From Pusillimonas minor (GTDB taxonomy: Bacteria; Pseudomonadota; Gammaproteobacteria; Burkholderiales; Burkholderiaceae_B): 64,000 nucleotides of DNA. Under the pieces are notes generated by a model, which was given only the letters and a program-made list of their open reading frames with translations, was not told the DNA's origin and did no database searches. Made by a program: the position numbers and the translations under genes. Shown piece after piece: positions 36,642 to 45,711 of this stretch; within the stretch, counting starts at the first letter, position 1, and every line of letters begins with the position of its first letter. The stretch lies in NCBI RefSeq assembly GCF_014237865.1, contig NZ_JACJUU010000003.1:1-64000 (forward strand). Reading direction: 5' to 3'.

Positions 36642-38069
36642 ATGAGAAAGAAAATTGCTCTAGGTGGCTTGATGATGGTCGCCACAATGGTGCTGGCTGA
36701 ACCTGCAATGGCGCAGGAGCTAAGTAGCAGCGGTGTTATGAATGATGTGCTCAAGCGTTTTCATGATGCTGCCGCAACATGGGGGCCAGCTATTGAGTCC
36801 GCTGCATCGCGTTTGTTCTGGACGCTGGTTGTGATTTCGATGGTCTGGACATTCGGCATGATGGCTTTGCGCAAGGCCGACATTGGCGAGTTCTTCGCGG
36901 AGTTCGTTCGCTTCACGATCTTCACCGGCTTTTTCTGGTGGTTGCTGACGAATGCGAACCAGGGCATGAATATCGCCGGTACGATTGTTCAGTCATTGCA
37001 AACTCTGGGCGCGCAGGCGGGGGGACTTTCCAATAGCAATCTTGGGCCCTCCAGCATCCTTGATCTTGGTTTCGAGTTATACAACCGCACAGTACAGGCC
37101 ACCTCGGAGCTGGGATGGCGGCAGATGGCAACTGCTCTGGTCATGGAGCTAATGGCCCTGGCTGTTTTGTTTGTCCTGGCGTTGATTGCGGTCAACCTGT
37201 TGCTGTTGCTCGCATCAGCCTGGATTCTGTTGTATGCCGGTGTGTTCTTCCTTGGCTTTGGTGGAAGTCGTTGGACTTCCGACATGGCGATCAATTACTA
37301 CAAGACCGTGCTGGGCCTGGCCGCACAGCTTATGGCAATGGTGCTTCTGGTTGCGATTGGCAAAGAGTTCATCAATCACTACTACACGCAAATCAGCGAG
37401 AACATGGCATCCCAGGAACTGGCCGTGATGTTGGTTATATCGGTCATCTTGCTTTTCTTGGTCAACAAAGTTCCGCCGATGATTTCTGGTCTTGTGTCTG
37501 GTGGTGGTATTGGCGCAGCCGGTGGAATTGGAAACTTCGGTGCGGGTGCGGCAGTTGGGGCGGCGGTGACGGCGGCCAGTATGGCAACTGGCGGCGCTGC
37601 CCTGGCAGGTAAAGCGGTTATGGGTGCCGCAGCCGGTGCAGCCGGAGGTGCAAGTGCACTCCAAGCGGCTTTTCAGAAAGCATCAGCGAGTATGGAAACC
37701 GGCGGTGACATGTCCAGCATGGGGTCAGTTGTCAGCAGTGGCGGAAACGGTGGTGGTGAAGCGGGTACTGCTGGCAGTAGCCCATTCGCCCAAGCGGCTG
37801 GCTTTGGTGACAGCGGCAGTAGCTCAAGCGGTGGCGGCTTTGCCAAGGCCGCGAAGCTGGCCACAGGCACGGCCTCCGAGTTAGCCAAGGGTGTCGGCTC
37901 TCAAGTGAAGCAGGGATTCCAGGAGCGAGTGAGCGAAACCACAGGCGGAAAACTGGCTGCTTCGATACGCGAAAGCATGGAGCCGAAAGAAGCAAGCCAA
38001 TCTGGCCAGTTCGAGGGCAATAGCTTGGGCGCCGATTCTGGCCCAGATAGTAACGAAGTCAGGAGTTAG
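36642..38069 (+). CDS. trbL: TrbL-like (VirB6-type) membrane protein
   Basis: TrbL is the polytopic inner-membrane channel component of P-type type IV secretion. Starting at ATG 36642 (frame open from 36516) gives 475 residues: a signal-like N-terminus (ending PAMAQ), hydrophobic segments at about 60-85, 95-115, 160-220 and 235-290, then a long Gly/Ala/Ser-rich tail (about 300-475, with repeats such as AAAGAAGGAS). The sequence GGTG precedes the start. With TrbJ and TrbK it forms an isolated module. Confidence 0.83.
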   Translation: MRKKIALGGLMMVATMVLAEPAMAQELSSSGVMNDVLKRFHDAAATWGPAIESAASRLFWTLVVISMVWTFGMMALRKADIGEFFAEFVRFTIFTGFFWWLLTNANQGMNIAGTIVQSLQTLGAQAGGLSNSNLGPSSILDLGFELYNRTVQATSELGWRQMATALVMELMALAVLFVLALIAVNLLLLLASAWILLYAGVFFLGFGGSRWTSDMAINYYKTVLGLAAQLMAMVLLVAIGKEFINHYYTQISENMASQELAVMLVISVILLFLVNKVPPMISGLVSGGGIGAAGGIGNFGAGAAVGAAVTAASMATGGAALAGKAVMGAAAGAAGGASALQAAFQKASASMETGGDMSSMGSVVSSGGNGGGEAGTAGSSPFAQAAGFGDSGSSSSGGGFAKAAKLATGTASELAKGVGSQVKQGFQERVSETTGGKLAASIRESMEPKEASQSGQFEGNSLGADSGPDSNEVRS

Positions 38070-38073
38070 CACG

Positions 38074-38322
38074 ATGACGACATCAACATACATGGCCGCA
38101 TTGGCGGCCCTGGATGAAGCGCCAAGGGAAGAAGTCAGCCAGGTATTTATTTCGCCGCTGGGTGATCAATCGACCGAGGTCGATGCAGAGACAGAAACAG
38201 CCGCTTTTGTATCACGGCCAGACCCTATGAGAGAGAGCGAAACTAAGCCGATAAGTATTGAGGTTAATGGCGGCAGGAATGAGCGGTCAGCATTCGCGGA
38301 GGCGGCGGGGCTGTACCTGTAG
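38074..38322 (+). CDS. Small protein of unknown function after trbL
   Basis: The 82-residue, acidic product begins 4 bases after the trbL stop and has no recognisable domain or membrane segment. The spacing implies co-transcription with trbJKL. A hairpin CGGGCTGG/CCAGCCCG follows at about 38328-38350. Confidence 0.45.
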   Translation: MTTSTYMAALAALDEAPREEVSQVFISPLGDQSTEVDAETETAAFVSRPDPMRESETKPISIEVNGGRNERSAFAEAAGLYL

Positions 38323-38385
38323 GCGCACCGGGCTGGCCACAACCAGCCCGGCACTTTCAATCAACACCTACTGGAGAGGTGAATT

Positions 38386-38610
38386 ATGACAACACAACAT
38401 ATTATCGAACCAGGGCAAGCAGTGCATCAAGCAGCGGCTATTCTTTCTTCTTTGGAGTACATCAACCAAGCGGAAGCGCGGAGCCTTGGGCCATTGGCCG
38501 AAGCCGTCGCTAATGCTTTTATGGTGGTGTACTACCAAGCTGAAACGGGCCGGGCGACACAGGCTGATTTTCAAGAAGCAATGAACGCCTTGCGCCAAGC
38601 GTGCAGCTAA
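38386..38610 (+). CDS. Small protein of unknown function
   Basis: The 74-residue product has a good upstream GGAGAGG and a single predicted helical body (AVHQAAAILSSLEYINQAEARSLGPLAEAVANAF). I do not recognise it. It is the last plus-strand gene of the transfer-type unit, before opposite-strand genes. Confidence 0.45.
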   Translation: MTTQHIIEPGQAVHQAAAILSSLEYINQAEARSLGPLAEAVANAFMVVYYQAETGRATQADFQEAMNALRQACS

Positions 38611-38646
38611 TGACGAAAGGGCGGCCACTCGAACTGGCCGCCTTTT

Positions 38647-38850
38647 TCAATCTTCACTGTTTGGCCATTCCCGACCCACAGACGGCGCATCCATCCATTC
38701 GCGTTCCTCCGGCGGCAGCGGGTAAGCCCCGGATGCTTCCGCGTCGGCCAGTAGTTCGGCCAGTGTGTAGCGCACCCGACCAGTGGAAACGGCGCGGGCC
38801 GGGTCGGCCTTCTCATGCAGCCTGTTCTCTAGGTTCTTTGGGTCTGTCAT
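38647..38850 (-). CDS. MazE/PemI antitoxin-tail-like small protein, no DNA-binding domain
   Basis: The 67-residue product has a C-terminal half resembling the toxin-binding tail of PemI/MazE (RYTLAELLADAEAS, then EEREWMDAPSVGREW; PemI has LAELLAQ and EEREWLDAP). The usual N-terminal AbrB fold is absent: residues 1-28 (MTDPKNLENRLHEK...) are unrelated. No MazF-type toxin gene is adjacent. Its ATG overlaps the stop of a 30-codon frame (38847-38939) in an ATGA junction. It follows acr3 and may be a remnant or a lone anti-toxin domain. Confidence 0.5.
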   Translation of the reverse strand: MTDPKNLENRLHEKADPARAVSTGRVRYTLAELLADAEASGAYPLPPEEREWMDAPSVGREWPNSED

Positions 38851-38939
38851 CGGGCGACCTCAGCAAGCATGGATACTAGGTGTTCCAGGTCAGTGATCGA
38901 ATGCGCCAGGAAGCGGCCGGCGCGGCAATCTGCAATCAT
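38847..38939 (-). CDS. Micro-ORF of 30 codons, coupled to the antitoxin-tail gene
   Basis: It starts at ATG 38939, with GAGGA just upstream, and reads MIADCRAGRFLAHSITD to ...MLAEVAR, ending in an ATGA overlap with the next frame at 38850. It lies 25 bases after the acr3 stop. It is too short to judge by family. Coupling and the ribosome-binding site are the only support. Confidence 0.3.
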   Translation of the reverse strand: MIADCRAGRFLAHSITDLEHLVSMLAEVAR

Positions 38940-38964
38940 TTCCTCAGTTTTTTCCTACTCATGT

Positions 38965-40032
38965 TCAACCTCGTTCGTACCAGCTCTTCGAGCGATTCAC
39001 CACGCGCACGACCAGCAGCATCACCGGCACTTCGACCAGGACGCCGACCACGGTTGCCAATGCAGCGCCGGAGTGCAGACCGAACAAGCTGATGGCGGCC
39101 GCCACGGCCAGCTCGAAGAAGTTGCTGGCACCGATCAGGGCCGAAGGACAGGCGACAGAGTGCTTTTCCCCCGCCCGCTTGTTCAGCCAGTAGGCTAACC
39201 CGGAATTGAAGAACACTTGAATCAAGATCGGCACGGCTAGCATGGCGATCACTAACGGCTGCCGGATGATGGCCTCGCCCTGGAAGGCGAACAGTAGAAC
39301 CAACGTCAGCAGCAGCGCGGCCATCGACCACGGCCCGATCTTCTGCATGGCCCGTTCAAAGGCGGCCTGTCCTTGCTTGAGCAGATGCCGCCGCAAGAGC
39401 TGCGCCAGGATCACCGGCACGATGATGTAGAGCACGACCGAAATCAGCAGCGTGTCCCAAGGCACCGAGATCGAGGACATGCCCAGCAGCAGGCCGACGA
39501 TGGGCGCGAAGGCCACGATCATGATGGCGTCGTTCAGAGCCACTTGCGAGAGCGTGAAAAGCGGGTCGCCGTTGGTAAGGCGGCTCCACACGAACACCAT
39601 TGCCGTGCAGGGCGCGGCGGCCAGCAAGATCAAGCCCGCGATGTAGCTGTCCAGTTGATCGGCCGGCAGGAACGGAGCGAACACTTGTCGGATGAACAGC
39701 CACCCCAGCAGGGCCATCGAGAATGGCTTGACGGCCCAATTCACGAACAGCGTGACGCCGATGCCGCGCCAATGCTCTTTGACCTGGTGCAGCGCCCCGA
39801 AGTCGATCTTGACCAGCATCGGGACGATCATTACCCAAATCAGCAGGCCCACCGGCAAATTGACCTGGGCCACTTCCATGCGGCCTATGGCCTGGAACAC
39901 GTCAGGAAGGCCCTGGCCGAGCGCAACACCGGCGACGATGCACAGGGCCACCCACAGCGTCAGGTAACGCTCGAAGCCGCTCATCGGGGCCTGGCGCGGC
40001 TTCGCGGCGATGGCCTGTGCGCCGGCGCTCAT
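38965..40032 (-). CDS. acr3: Arsenite efflux pump, ACR3 family
   Basis: ACR3 exports arsenite across the inner membrane. The 355 residues form about ten hydrophobic helices, with the family signature APCTAMVFVWSRLTNGDP (about 136-153) containing the conserved cysteine, and VNWAVKPFSMALLGW earlier. The start overlaps the arsC stop (ATGA). Together with ArsC and ArsR it gives arsenate and arsenite resistance. It ends the arsRHC-acr3 operon. Confidence 0.93.
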   Translation of the reverse strand: MSAGAQAIAAKPRQAPMSGFERYLTLWVALCIVAGVALGQGLPDVFQAIGRMEVAQVNLPVGLLIWVMIVPMLVKIDFGALHQVKEHWRGIGVTLFVNWAVKPFSMALLGWLFIRQVFAPFLPADQLDSYIAGLILLAAAPCTAMVFVWSRLTNGDPLFTLSQVALNDAIMIVAFAPIVGLLLGMSSISVPWDTLLISVVLYIIVPVILAQLLRRHLLKQGQAAFERAMQKIGPWSMAALLLTLVLLFAFQGEAIIRQPLVIAMLAVPILIQVFFNSGLAYWLNKRAGEKHSVACPSALIGASNFFELAVAAAISLFGLHSGAALATVVGVLVEVPVMLLVVRVVNRSKSWYERG

Positions 40033-40535
40033 GCTTCCTGCTCGGTCTTGCCGATGTTCGCCAGCTCGCGCTTGATGGCCGTCTGGTCAAGCATTTTGAG
40101 AGGCAGATTCACGAACAGGCGGACGCGGTTCATCATGTGCCGGAAGGTTTGTTCGAAGGCCCGGCGCTTCTCGGCGTCAGTGCCTTCGACGGCGGCCGGG
40201 TCTTCAAATCCCCAATGCGCCGAGATCGGCTGACCAGGCCACACCGGACACATTTCGCCGGCGGCGTTGTCGCAGACGGTGATGATGAAGTCCATCTTCG
40301 GTGCGTCGGGCGTGGCGTACTCGTCCCAGCTCTTGCTGCGCAGATTCTCGGTCGGGTAATTCACCGACTCCACCTTTTCGACGGCGAAGGGATTGACCTT
40401 GCCGGTTGGGTGACTGCCGGCGCTGTAGGCGCGGAAGCGCCCTTGCCCCATCGTGTTGATGAGAGCTTCGGCCATGATGCTGCGCGCCGAATTGCCGGTG
40501 CAGAGGATGAGGACGTTATAGATTCTTTCGGTCAT
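40029..40535 (-). CDS. arsC: Arsenate reductase, low-molecular-weight phosphatase fold
   Basis: The 168-residue protein reduces arsenate to arsenite. The P-loop CTGNSARS (about 12-19) of the LMW-PTP-related, thioredoxin- or glutaredoxin-linked group is visible, with the later [21 protein letters not shown] containing the two additional cysteines. Both ends overlap neighbouring genes by 4 bases (ATGA), so translation is coupled. Confidence 0.92.
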   Translation of the reverse strand: MTERIYNVLILCTGNSARSIMAEALINTMGQGRFRAYSAGSHPTGKVNPFAVEKVESVNYPTENLRSKSWDEYATPDAPKMDFIITVCDNAAGEMCPVWPGQPISAHWGFEDPAAVEGTDAEKRRAFEQTFRHMMNRVRLFVNLPLKMLDQTAIKRELANIGKTEQEA

Positions 40536-41299
40536 GATGTTTCGCTTTCTGGTAGTGGCTGGGGAGCAATGGCGATGGATGAAAGATCGGTGGCCTCGTC
40601 GATGACGTGGCCGGCCGCTTTCCGTTCGGAATAGCGGTCTGTCAGTGCTTCACGGTGCGGCCGTACCAGCGCCGTGAAGCGCACCAGTTCTTCCATCACA
40701 TCGGCTATTCGGTCGTAGTACGGCGAGGGCTTCATGCGGCCCGCCGCGTCGAACTCTTGGAACGCTTTGGCGATACTCGACTGGTTCGGAATGGTGAACA
40801 TTCGCATCCAGCGGCCGAGCAGACGCAAGGTGTTCACGGCGTTGAAGCTCTGCGAGCCGCCGGATACCTGCATCACGGCCAGGGTGCGGCCTTGGGTCGG
40901 CCGGATGCCGGCCATTTCAAGCGGCAGATGGTCAATCTGCGCCTTCATGACACTGGTAATCTGACCGTGGCGTTCCGGGCTGCACCAGACTTGTCCCTCT
41001 GACCACTCGGACAGGGCGCGCAGCTCCTTGACGGCCGGGTGATCGTCGCTTTGCACTTGATCGGGCAACGGCAAATCGGACGGGTCGAAGATGCGTGTTT
41101 CTGCGCCAAAGAATTGCAGCAGCCGGGCCGCTTCCTCGACGGCCAGCCGTGAGAACGAGCGGGCGCGCAGCGAGCCATACAGCAGCAGGATACGCACCGG
41201 CGGGGCGTCGGGTGCCAGCCCGAGCGCCGGGCGCTCGATGGCAAAGGATTTGTCCAAAGCGGGCAAAGAATCGGGGTCGGAAAGATGGCGAAGTCTCAT
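40532..41299 (-). CDS. arsH: Organoarsenical oxidoreductase ArsH
   Basis: ArsH is an NADPH-dependent FMN flavoprotein that oxidises trivalent organoarsenicals. It has 255 residues from ATG 41299; this start overlaps the arsR stop in ATGA. The flavodoxin-like FMN loop [10 protein letters not shown] (about 41-50) and [24 protein letters not shown] are typical. An upstream extension of the frame to 41341 lies in arsR and is not used. Confidence 0.9.
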   Translation of the reverse strand: MRLRHLSDPDSLPALDKSFAIERPALGLAPDAPPVRILLLYGSLRARSFSRLAVEEAARLLQFFGAETRIFDPSDLPLPDQVQSDDHPAVKELRALSEWSEGQVWCSPERHGQITSVMKAQIDHLPLEMAGIRPTQGRTLAVMQVSGGSQSFNAVNTLRLLGRWMRMFTIPNQSSIAKAFQEFDAAGRMKPSPYYDRIADVMEELVRFTALVRPHREALTDRYSERKAAGHVIDEATDLSSIAIAPQPLPESETS

Positions 41300-41628
41300 G
41301 CCAACACCTTCCCGGCTTCCGTGGTGCAAGACAGGTTGCACACCTGGCCGCCGCAGCAGTTTTCCGTGAGAAAGGCCACCAGGTTAGTGGCCGTCGAAAA
41401 GTTCGCCTCGTAGATCACAAATCGGCCTTCTTGCCGCGACGTGACCATGCCGGCGTGTGCCAGCTCTTTCAGGTGGAAGGATAGCGAAGACGGCGGGATG
41501 CCGGCCGCTTCGCTGATTTTTCCGGCGGCCATGCCGGCGGGGCCGGCCTGGACGAGAAGCCGGAACACCGCGAGGCGCGATTCTTGAGCGATGGCCGCCA
41601 GGGCGGCTACAGCATTTATCGTTTCCAT
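41296..41628 (-). CDS. arsR: ArsR/SmtB arsenite-responsive repressor
   Basis: The 110-residue winged-helix repressor controls the ars operon. The HTH lies at about 30-65 ([29 protein letters not shown]). The metal site is a C-terminal cluster ([13 protein letters not shown], about 91-103), the CC...C arrangement of the Acidithiobacillus-type ArsR rather than the CVC site in helix alpha-3 of R773. Its promoter region (41629 on) ends where the Tn402-like transposon was inserted. Confidence 0.92.
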   Translation of the reverse strand: METINAVAALAAIAQESRLAVFRLLVQAGPAGMAAGKISEAAGIPPSSLSFHLKELAHAGMVTSRQEGRFVIYEANFSTATNLVAFLTENCCGGQVCNLSCTTEAGKVLA

Positions 41629-41696
41629 GTTTCAATAATAGTCGAAATATGGAGTGTGCTCAATAGCTCATTTAAGCTGTAAAAATGAGCTAGGCG

Positions 41697-41701
41697 CATT
41701 T
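41697..41701. repeat. Target-site duplication, left copy (CATTT)
   Basis: CATTT lies immediately outside IRt and is repeated at 48377-48381 outside IRi. The 5-bp length is standard for Tn402/Tn5053-type transposition. Confidence 0.88.
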
Positions 41702-41726
41702 TGTCATTTTCAGAAGACGACTGCAC
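41702..41726. repeat. IRt, tni-end inverted repeat
   Basis: 25 bp, beginning TGTCATTTTCAGAAGACG, followed by sub-terminal repeats up to about 41806 that resemble TniA-binding sites. Confidence 0.88.
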
Positions 41727-41842
41727 CAGTTGATTGGGCGTAATGGCTGTTGTGCAGCCAGCTCCTGACAGTTCAATATCAGAAGTGATCTGCACCAATC
41801 TCGACTATGCTCAATACTCGTGTGCACCAAAGCGAGGTGAGC

Positions 41843-43525
41843 ATGGCGACGGACACCCCACGGATTCCAGAACAAGGCGTGGCCACTCTGCCTGATGAGG
41901 CTTGGGAGCGTGCGCGCCGTCGTGCGGAGATCATCAGTCCGTTGGCGCAGTCGGAGACGGTCGGGCACGAAGCGGCCGATATGGCGGCTCAGGCGCTGGG
42001 CTTGTCTCGGCGCCAGGTATACGTTCTGATCCGGCGTGCCCGGCAAGGCAGCGGCCTCGTGACGGATCTGGTGCCCGGCCAGTCCGGTGGAGGTAAAGGT
42101 AAGGGGCGCTTGCCGGAACCGGTCGAGCGCGTCATCCACGAGCTACTGCAAAAGCGGTTCCTGACCAAGCAGAAGCGCAGCCTAGCGGCCTTTCACCGCG
42201 AAGTCACTCAGGTGTGCAAGGCTCAAAAACTGCGAGTGCCGGCGCGCAATACCGTGGCCTTACGGATCGCTAGCCTTGACCCGCGCAAGGTCATCCGCCG
42301 GCGGGAAGGCCAGGATGCCGCTCGTGACCTACAAGGTGTGGGCGGCGAGCCTCCTGCCGTGACCGCGCCGCTGGAGCAGGTGCAGATAGACCATACGGTC
42401 ATCGACCTGATCGTGGTCGATGACCGCGACCGGCAACCTATTGGCCGCCCGTACCTGACCCTCGCCATCGACGTGTTCACCCGCTGCGTGCTCGGCATGG
42501 TCGTCACGCTGGAAGCGCCGTCTGCCGTTTCGGTTGGCCTGTGCCTCGTGCATGTCGCCTGCGACAAGCGCCCTTGGCTGGAAGGACTGAACGTGGAAAT
42601 GGATTGGCAGATGAGCGGCAAGCCCTTGCTGCTCTACCTAGACAACGCGGCCGAGTTCAAGAGCGAGGCCCTGCGCCGGGGTTGCGAGCAGCATGGCATC
42701 CGGCTGGACTATCGCCCGCTGGGACAGCCGCACTATGGCGGCATCGTGGAACGGATCATCGGCACGGCGATGCAGATGATTCACGACGAACTGCCGGGAA
42801 CGACCTTCTCCAACCCTGACCAGCGCGGCGACTACGATTCCGAAAACAAGGCCGCCCTGACGCTGCGCGAGCTAGAGCGCTGGCTCACATTGGCGGTCGG
42901 CACCTACCACGGTTCGGTGCACAACGGCCTGCTCCAACCGCCGGCCGCGCGCTGGGCCGAGGCCGTGGCGCGTGTCGGCGTACCGGCCGTCGTCACACGC
43001 GCTACTTCGTTCCTGGTCGATTTTCTGCCGATCCTCCGGCGCACGCTGACCCGCACCGGCTTTGTCATCGACCACATCCACTACTACGCCGATGCGCTCA
43101 AGCCGTGGATTGCGCGGCGTGAACGCTGGCCGTCCTTTCTGATCCGGCGCGATCCGCGCGACATCAGCCGTATCTGGGTCCTGGAACCGGAGGGACAGCA
43201 CTACCTGGAAATTCCCTACCGTACCTTGTCGCACCCGGCTGTCACCCTCTGGGAACAACGGCAGGCGCTGATGAAATTGCGGCAGCAAGGGCGCGAACAG
43301 GTGGATGAGTCGGCGTTGTTCCGCATGATCGACCAGATGCGCAAAATCGTGACCACCGCGCAGAAGACCACGCGCAAGGCGCGGCGCGACGCAGATCGAC
43401 GCCAGCATCTCAAGGCAACGGCACCGCCTGTCAAAGCCACGCCACCACCGGACGCTGACATGGATGACCAGCAGGCGGACAACCAGCCGCCCGCCAAACC
43501 GTTCGACCAGATTGAGGAGTGGTAG
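41843..43525 (+). CDS. tniA: Tn402-type transposase TniA
   Basis: TniA is the DDE transposase with a retroviral-integrase-like core. ATG 41843 gives 560 residues (an earlier ATG at 41807 adds 12), near the expected 559. An N-terminal HTH (ALGLSRRQVYVLIRRARQGSG) precedes the core; catalytic candidates include D in QIDHTVIDLI, D in LYLDNAAEFK and E in GGIVERIIGT. The Mu-type C-terminal domain follows. The adjacent tniB start lies 3 bases after its stop. Confidence 0.93.
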   Translation: MATDTPRIPEQGVATLPDEAWERARRRAEIISPLAQSETVGHEAADMAAQALGLSRRQVYVLIRRARQGSGLVTDLVPGQSGGGKGKGRLPEPVERVIHELLQKRFLTKQKRSLAAFHREVTQVCKAQKLRVPARNTVALRIASLDPRKVIRRREGQDAARDLQGVGGEPPAVTAPLEQVQIDHTVIDLIVVDDRDRQPIGRPYLTLAIDVFTRCVLGMVVTLEAPSAVSVGLCLVHVACDKRPWLEGLNVEMDWQMSGKPLLLYLDNAAEFKSEALRRGCEQHGIRLDYRPLGQPHYGGIVERIIGTAMQMIHDELPGTTFSNPDQRGDYDSENKAALTLRELERWLTLAVGTYHGSVHNGLLQPPAARWAEAVARVGVPAVVTRATSFLVDFLPILRRTLTRTGFVIDHIHYYADALKPWIARRERWPSFLIRRDPRDISRIWVLEPEGQHYLEIPYRTLSHPAVTLWEQRQALMKLRQQGREQVDESALFRMIDQMRKIVTTAQKTTRKARRDADRRQHLKATAPPVKATPPPDADMDDQQADNQPPAKPFDQIEEW

Positions 43526-43527
43526 CC

Positions 43528-44436
43528 GTGGAAGAATATCCCATCATCGAGCTGTCCCACCTGCTGCCGGCGGCGCAGGGATTGGCCCGGCTGCCGGCGG
43601 ACGAGCGCATCCAACGCCTTCGCGCCGACCGCTGGATCGGCTACCCCCGCGCGGTCGAGGCGCTGAACCGGCTGGAAACCCTGTATGCGTGGCCAAACAA
43701 GCAACGCATGCCCAACCTGCTGCTGGTCGGCCCGACCAACAACGGCAAGTCGATGATCGTCGAGAAGTTCCGGCGCACGCATCTGGCCAGCGCCGATGCC
43801 GACCAGGAGCACATCCCGGTGCTGGTCGTGCAGATGCCGTCCGAGCCGTCTGTGATCCGCTTCTACGTCGCGCTGCTCGCGGCGATGGGTGCGCCATTGC
43901 GACCGCGCCCACGACTGCCGGAAATGGAGCAACTGGCGCTGGCACTGCTGCGCAAGGTCGGCGTGCGCATTTTGGTGATCGACGAGTTGCACAACGTCCT
44001 GGCTGGTAACAGCGTCAACCGCCGGGAATTCCTCAATCTGCTGCGCTTCCTCGGCAACGAACTGCGCATCCCACTGGTCGGGGTTGGCACGCGCGACGCC
44101 TATCTGGCCATCCGCTCGGATGACCAGTTGGAAAACCGCTTCGAGCCGATGATGCTGCCGCTGTGGGAGGCCAACGACGATTGCTGCTCACTGCTGGCCA
44201 GCTTCGCCGCTTCGCTTCCTCTGCGGCGACCCTCGTCGATTGCCACGCTGGACATGGCCCGCTACCTGCTCACACGCAGCGAGGGCACCATAGGCGAACT
44301 GGCGCACTTGCTGATGGCAGCGGCCATCGTCGCCGTGGAGAGCTGCGAGGAAGCGATCAACCATCGCACGCTCAGCATGGCCGATTACACCGGTCCCAGC
44401 GAGCGGCGGCGGCAATTCGAGCGGGAACTGATGTGA
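43528..44436 (+). CDS. tniB: Transposition ATPase TniB
   Basis: TniB is an AAA+ protein needed for target selection, analogous to MuB. From GTG 43528 it has 302 residues, the length known for Tn402; an alternative GTG lies at 43519. Walker A GPTNNGKSMI (about 69-78) and the Walker B-like RILVIDELHNVLAG are clear. It overlaps tniQ by four bases. Confidence 0.92.
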   Translation: MEEYPIIELSHLLPAAQGLARLPADERIQRLRADRWIGYPRAVEALNRLETLYAWPNKQRMPNLLLVGPTNNGKSMIVEKFRRTHLASADADQEHIPVLVVQMPSEPSVIRFYVALLAAMGAPLRPRPRLPEMEQLALALLRKVGVRILVIDELHNVLAGNSVNRREFLNLLRFLGNELRIPLVGVGTRDAYLAIRSDDQLENRFEPMMLPLWEANDDCCSLLASFAASLPLRRPSSIATLDMARYLLTRSEGTIGELAHLLMAAAIVAVESCEEAINHRTLSMADYTGPSERRRQFERELM

Positions 44437-45650
44437 AGCCAGCGCCACGCTGGCCACTGCATCCGGCTCCCAGGGAAGGCGAAGCCTTGTCTTCGTGGCT
44501 CAACCGCGTGGCCCTTTGCTATCACATGGAGGTGTCCGAGCTGCTGGAGCACGATCTTGGTCACGGTCAGGTTGATGACCTGGACACCGCGCCACCACTG
44601 GCGCTGCTGGAGATGCTCTCCCTGCGGAGCGGCATCGAGCCGGATCGGCTGCGTTGCATGAGTTTCGCCGGCTGGGTGCCTTGGCTACTGGACAGTCTTG
44701 ATGATCAGATTCCAGATGCATTGGAAACCTATGCGTTCCAGCTCTCGGTGCTGCTGCCGAAACTCCGCCGTAGGACGCGATCCATCACGAGCTGGCGTGC
44801 CTGGCTGCCCAGCCAGCCGATACATCGCGCCTGTCCGCTCTGTCTGAACGACCCGGCAAACCAAGCCGTACTGCTTGCATGGAAGCTGCCCTTGATGCTG
44901 AGCTGCCCGCTGCATGGCTGCTGGCTGGAATCCTATTGGGGCGTGCCTGGGCGGTTTCTCGGCTGGGAGAACGCCGACACTGCGCCGCGCACCGCCAGCG
45001 ACGCGATTGCGGCGATGGACCAGCGTACCTGGCAGGCACTGACAACCGGTCACGTGGAGCTGCCGCGCCGACGCATCCACGCTGGATTGTGGTTTCGGCT
45101 GCTACGCACGCTGCTCGATGAGCTGAACACCCCGCTTTCGGCGTGCGGAACCTACGCGGGGTATCTCCGCCAAGTCTGGCAAGGCTGCGGGCATCCGCTG
45201 CGTGCTGGGCAAAGTCTGTGGCGACCGTATGAAACCCTGAACCCGGCAGTACGGTTGCAGATGCTGGAGGCAGCGGCAGCGGCAATCAGCTTGATTGAGG
45301 TGAGGGATATAAGCCCGCCAGGCGAGCATGCAAAGCTGTTCTGGTCCGAGCCCCAAACCGGGTTCACCAGTGGTCTGCCGGCGAAAGCGCCGAAGCCCGA
45401 ACCCGTCAATCACTGGCAACGGGCGGTCCAAGCTATCAGTGAGGCGATCATTGAAGCGCGGCACAACCCCGAGACGGCGCGCTCGCTGTTCGCCTTGGCT
45501 TCCTATGGTCGGCGCGACCCAGCTTCCCTGGAACAGTTGCGAGCCACCTTTGCAAAGGAAGGCATCCCCCCGGAATTTCTGTCACATTACGAGCCTGATG
45601 GACCCTTTGCATGTCTTAGACAGAATGACGGGTTAAGTGACAAATTTTGA
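44433..45650 (+). CDS. tniQ: TniQ transposition accessory protein
   Basis: TniQ is required for Tn402/Tn5053 transposition; family members help direct target choice. From GTG 44433 it has 405 residues, the expected size. The TniQ domain is N-terminal (PREGEALSSWLNRVALCYHM, about 11-30), and a zinc-finger-like region CPLCLNDPAN ... LSCPLHGCW lies at about 128-165. The upstream open frame to 44163 overlaps tniB and is not coding. The tniR res site lies between this gene and tniR. Confidence 0.9.
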   Translation: MKPAPRWPLHPAPREGEALSSWLNRVALCYHMEVSELLEHDLGHGQVDDLDTAPPLALLEMLSLRSGIEPDRLRCMSFAGWVPWLLDSLDDQIPDALETYAFQLSVLLPKLRRRTRSITSWRAWLPSQPIHRACPLCLNDPANQAVLLAWKLPLMLSCPLHGCWLESYWGVPGRFLGWENADTAPRTASDAIAAMDQRTWQALTTGHVELPRRRIHAGLWFRLLRTLLDELNTPLSACGTYAGYLRQVWQGCGHPLRAGQSLWRPYETLNPAVRLQMLEAAAAAISLIEVRDISPPGEHAKLFWSEPQTGFTSGLPAKAPKPEPVNHWQRAVQAISEAIIEARHNPETARSLFALASYGRRDPASLEQLRATFAKEGIPPEFLSHYEPDGPFACLRQNDGLSDKF

Positions 45651-45711
45651 CGGCCAGAATTTTCCGGCGCACACTGTCACATAATCGAACGTATACGTGA
45701 CGGGTGAAAAG
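45651..45711. other. Probable TniR res site
   Basis: The short gap between tniQ and tniR holds an imperfect dyad (TGTCACATAATCG ... ACGTATACGTGAC, about 45676-45703), at the position of the res site used to resolve Tn402-type cointegrates. The assignment is by position and dyad only. Confidence 0.5.

Noticed and set aside
38607..38816. Alternative minus-strand frame overlapping the antitoxin-tail gene
   Set aside because: Composition is Arg/Pro-rich shadow of the other frame; only the 38647-38850 frame resembles PemI/MazE.
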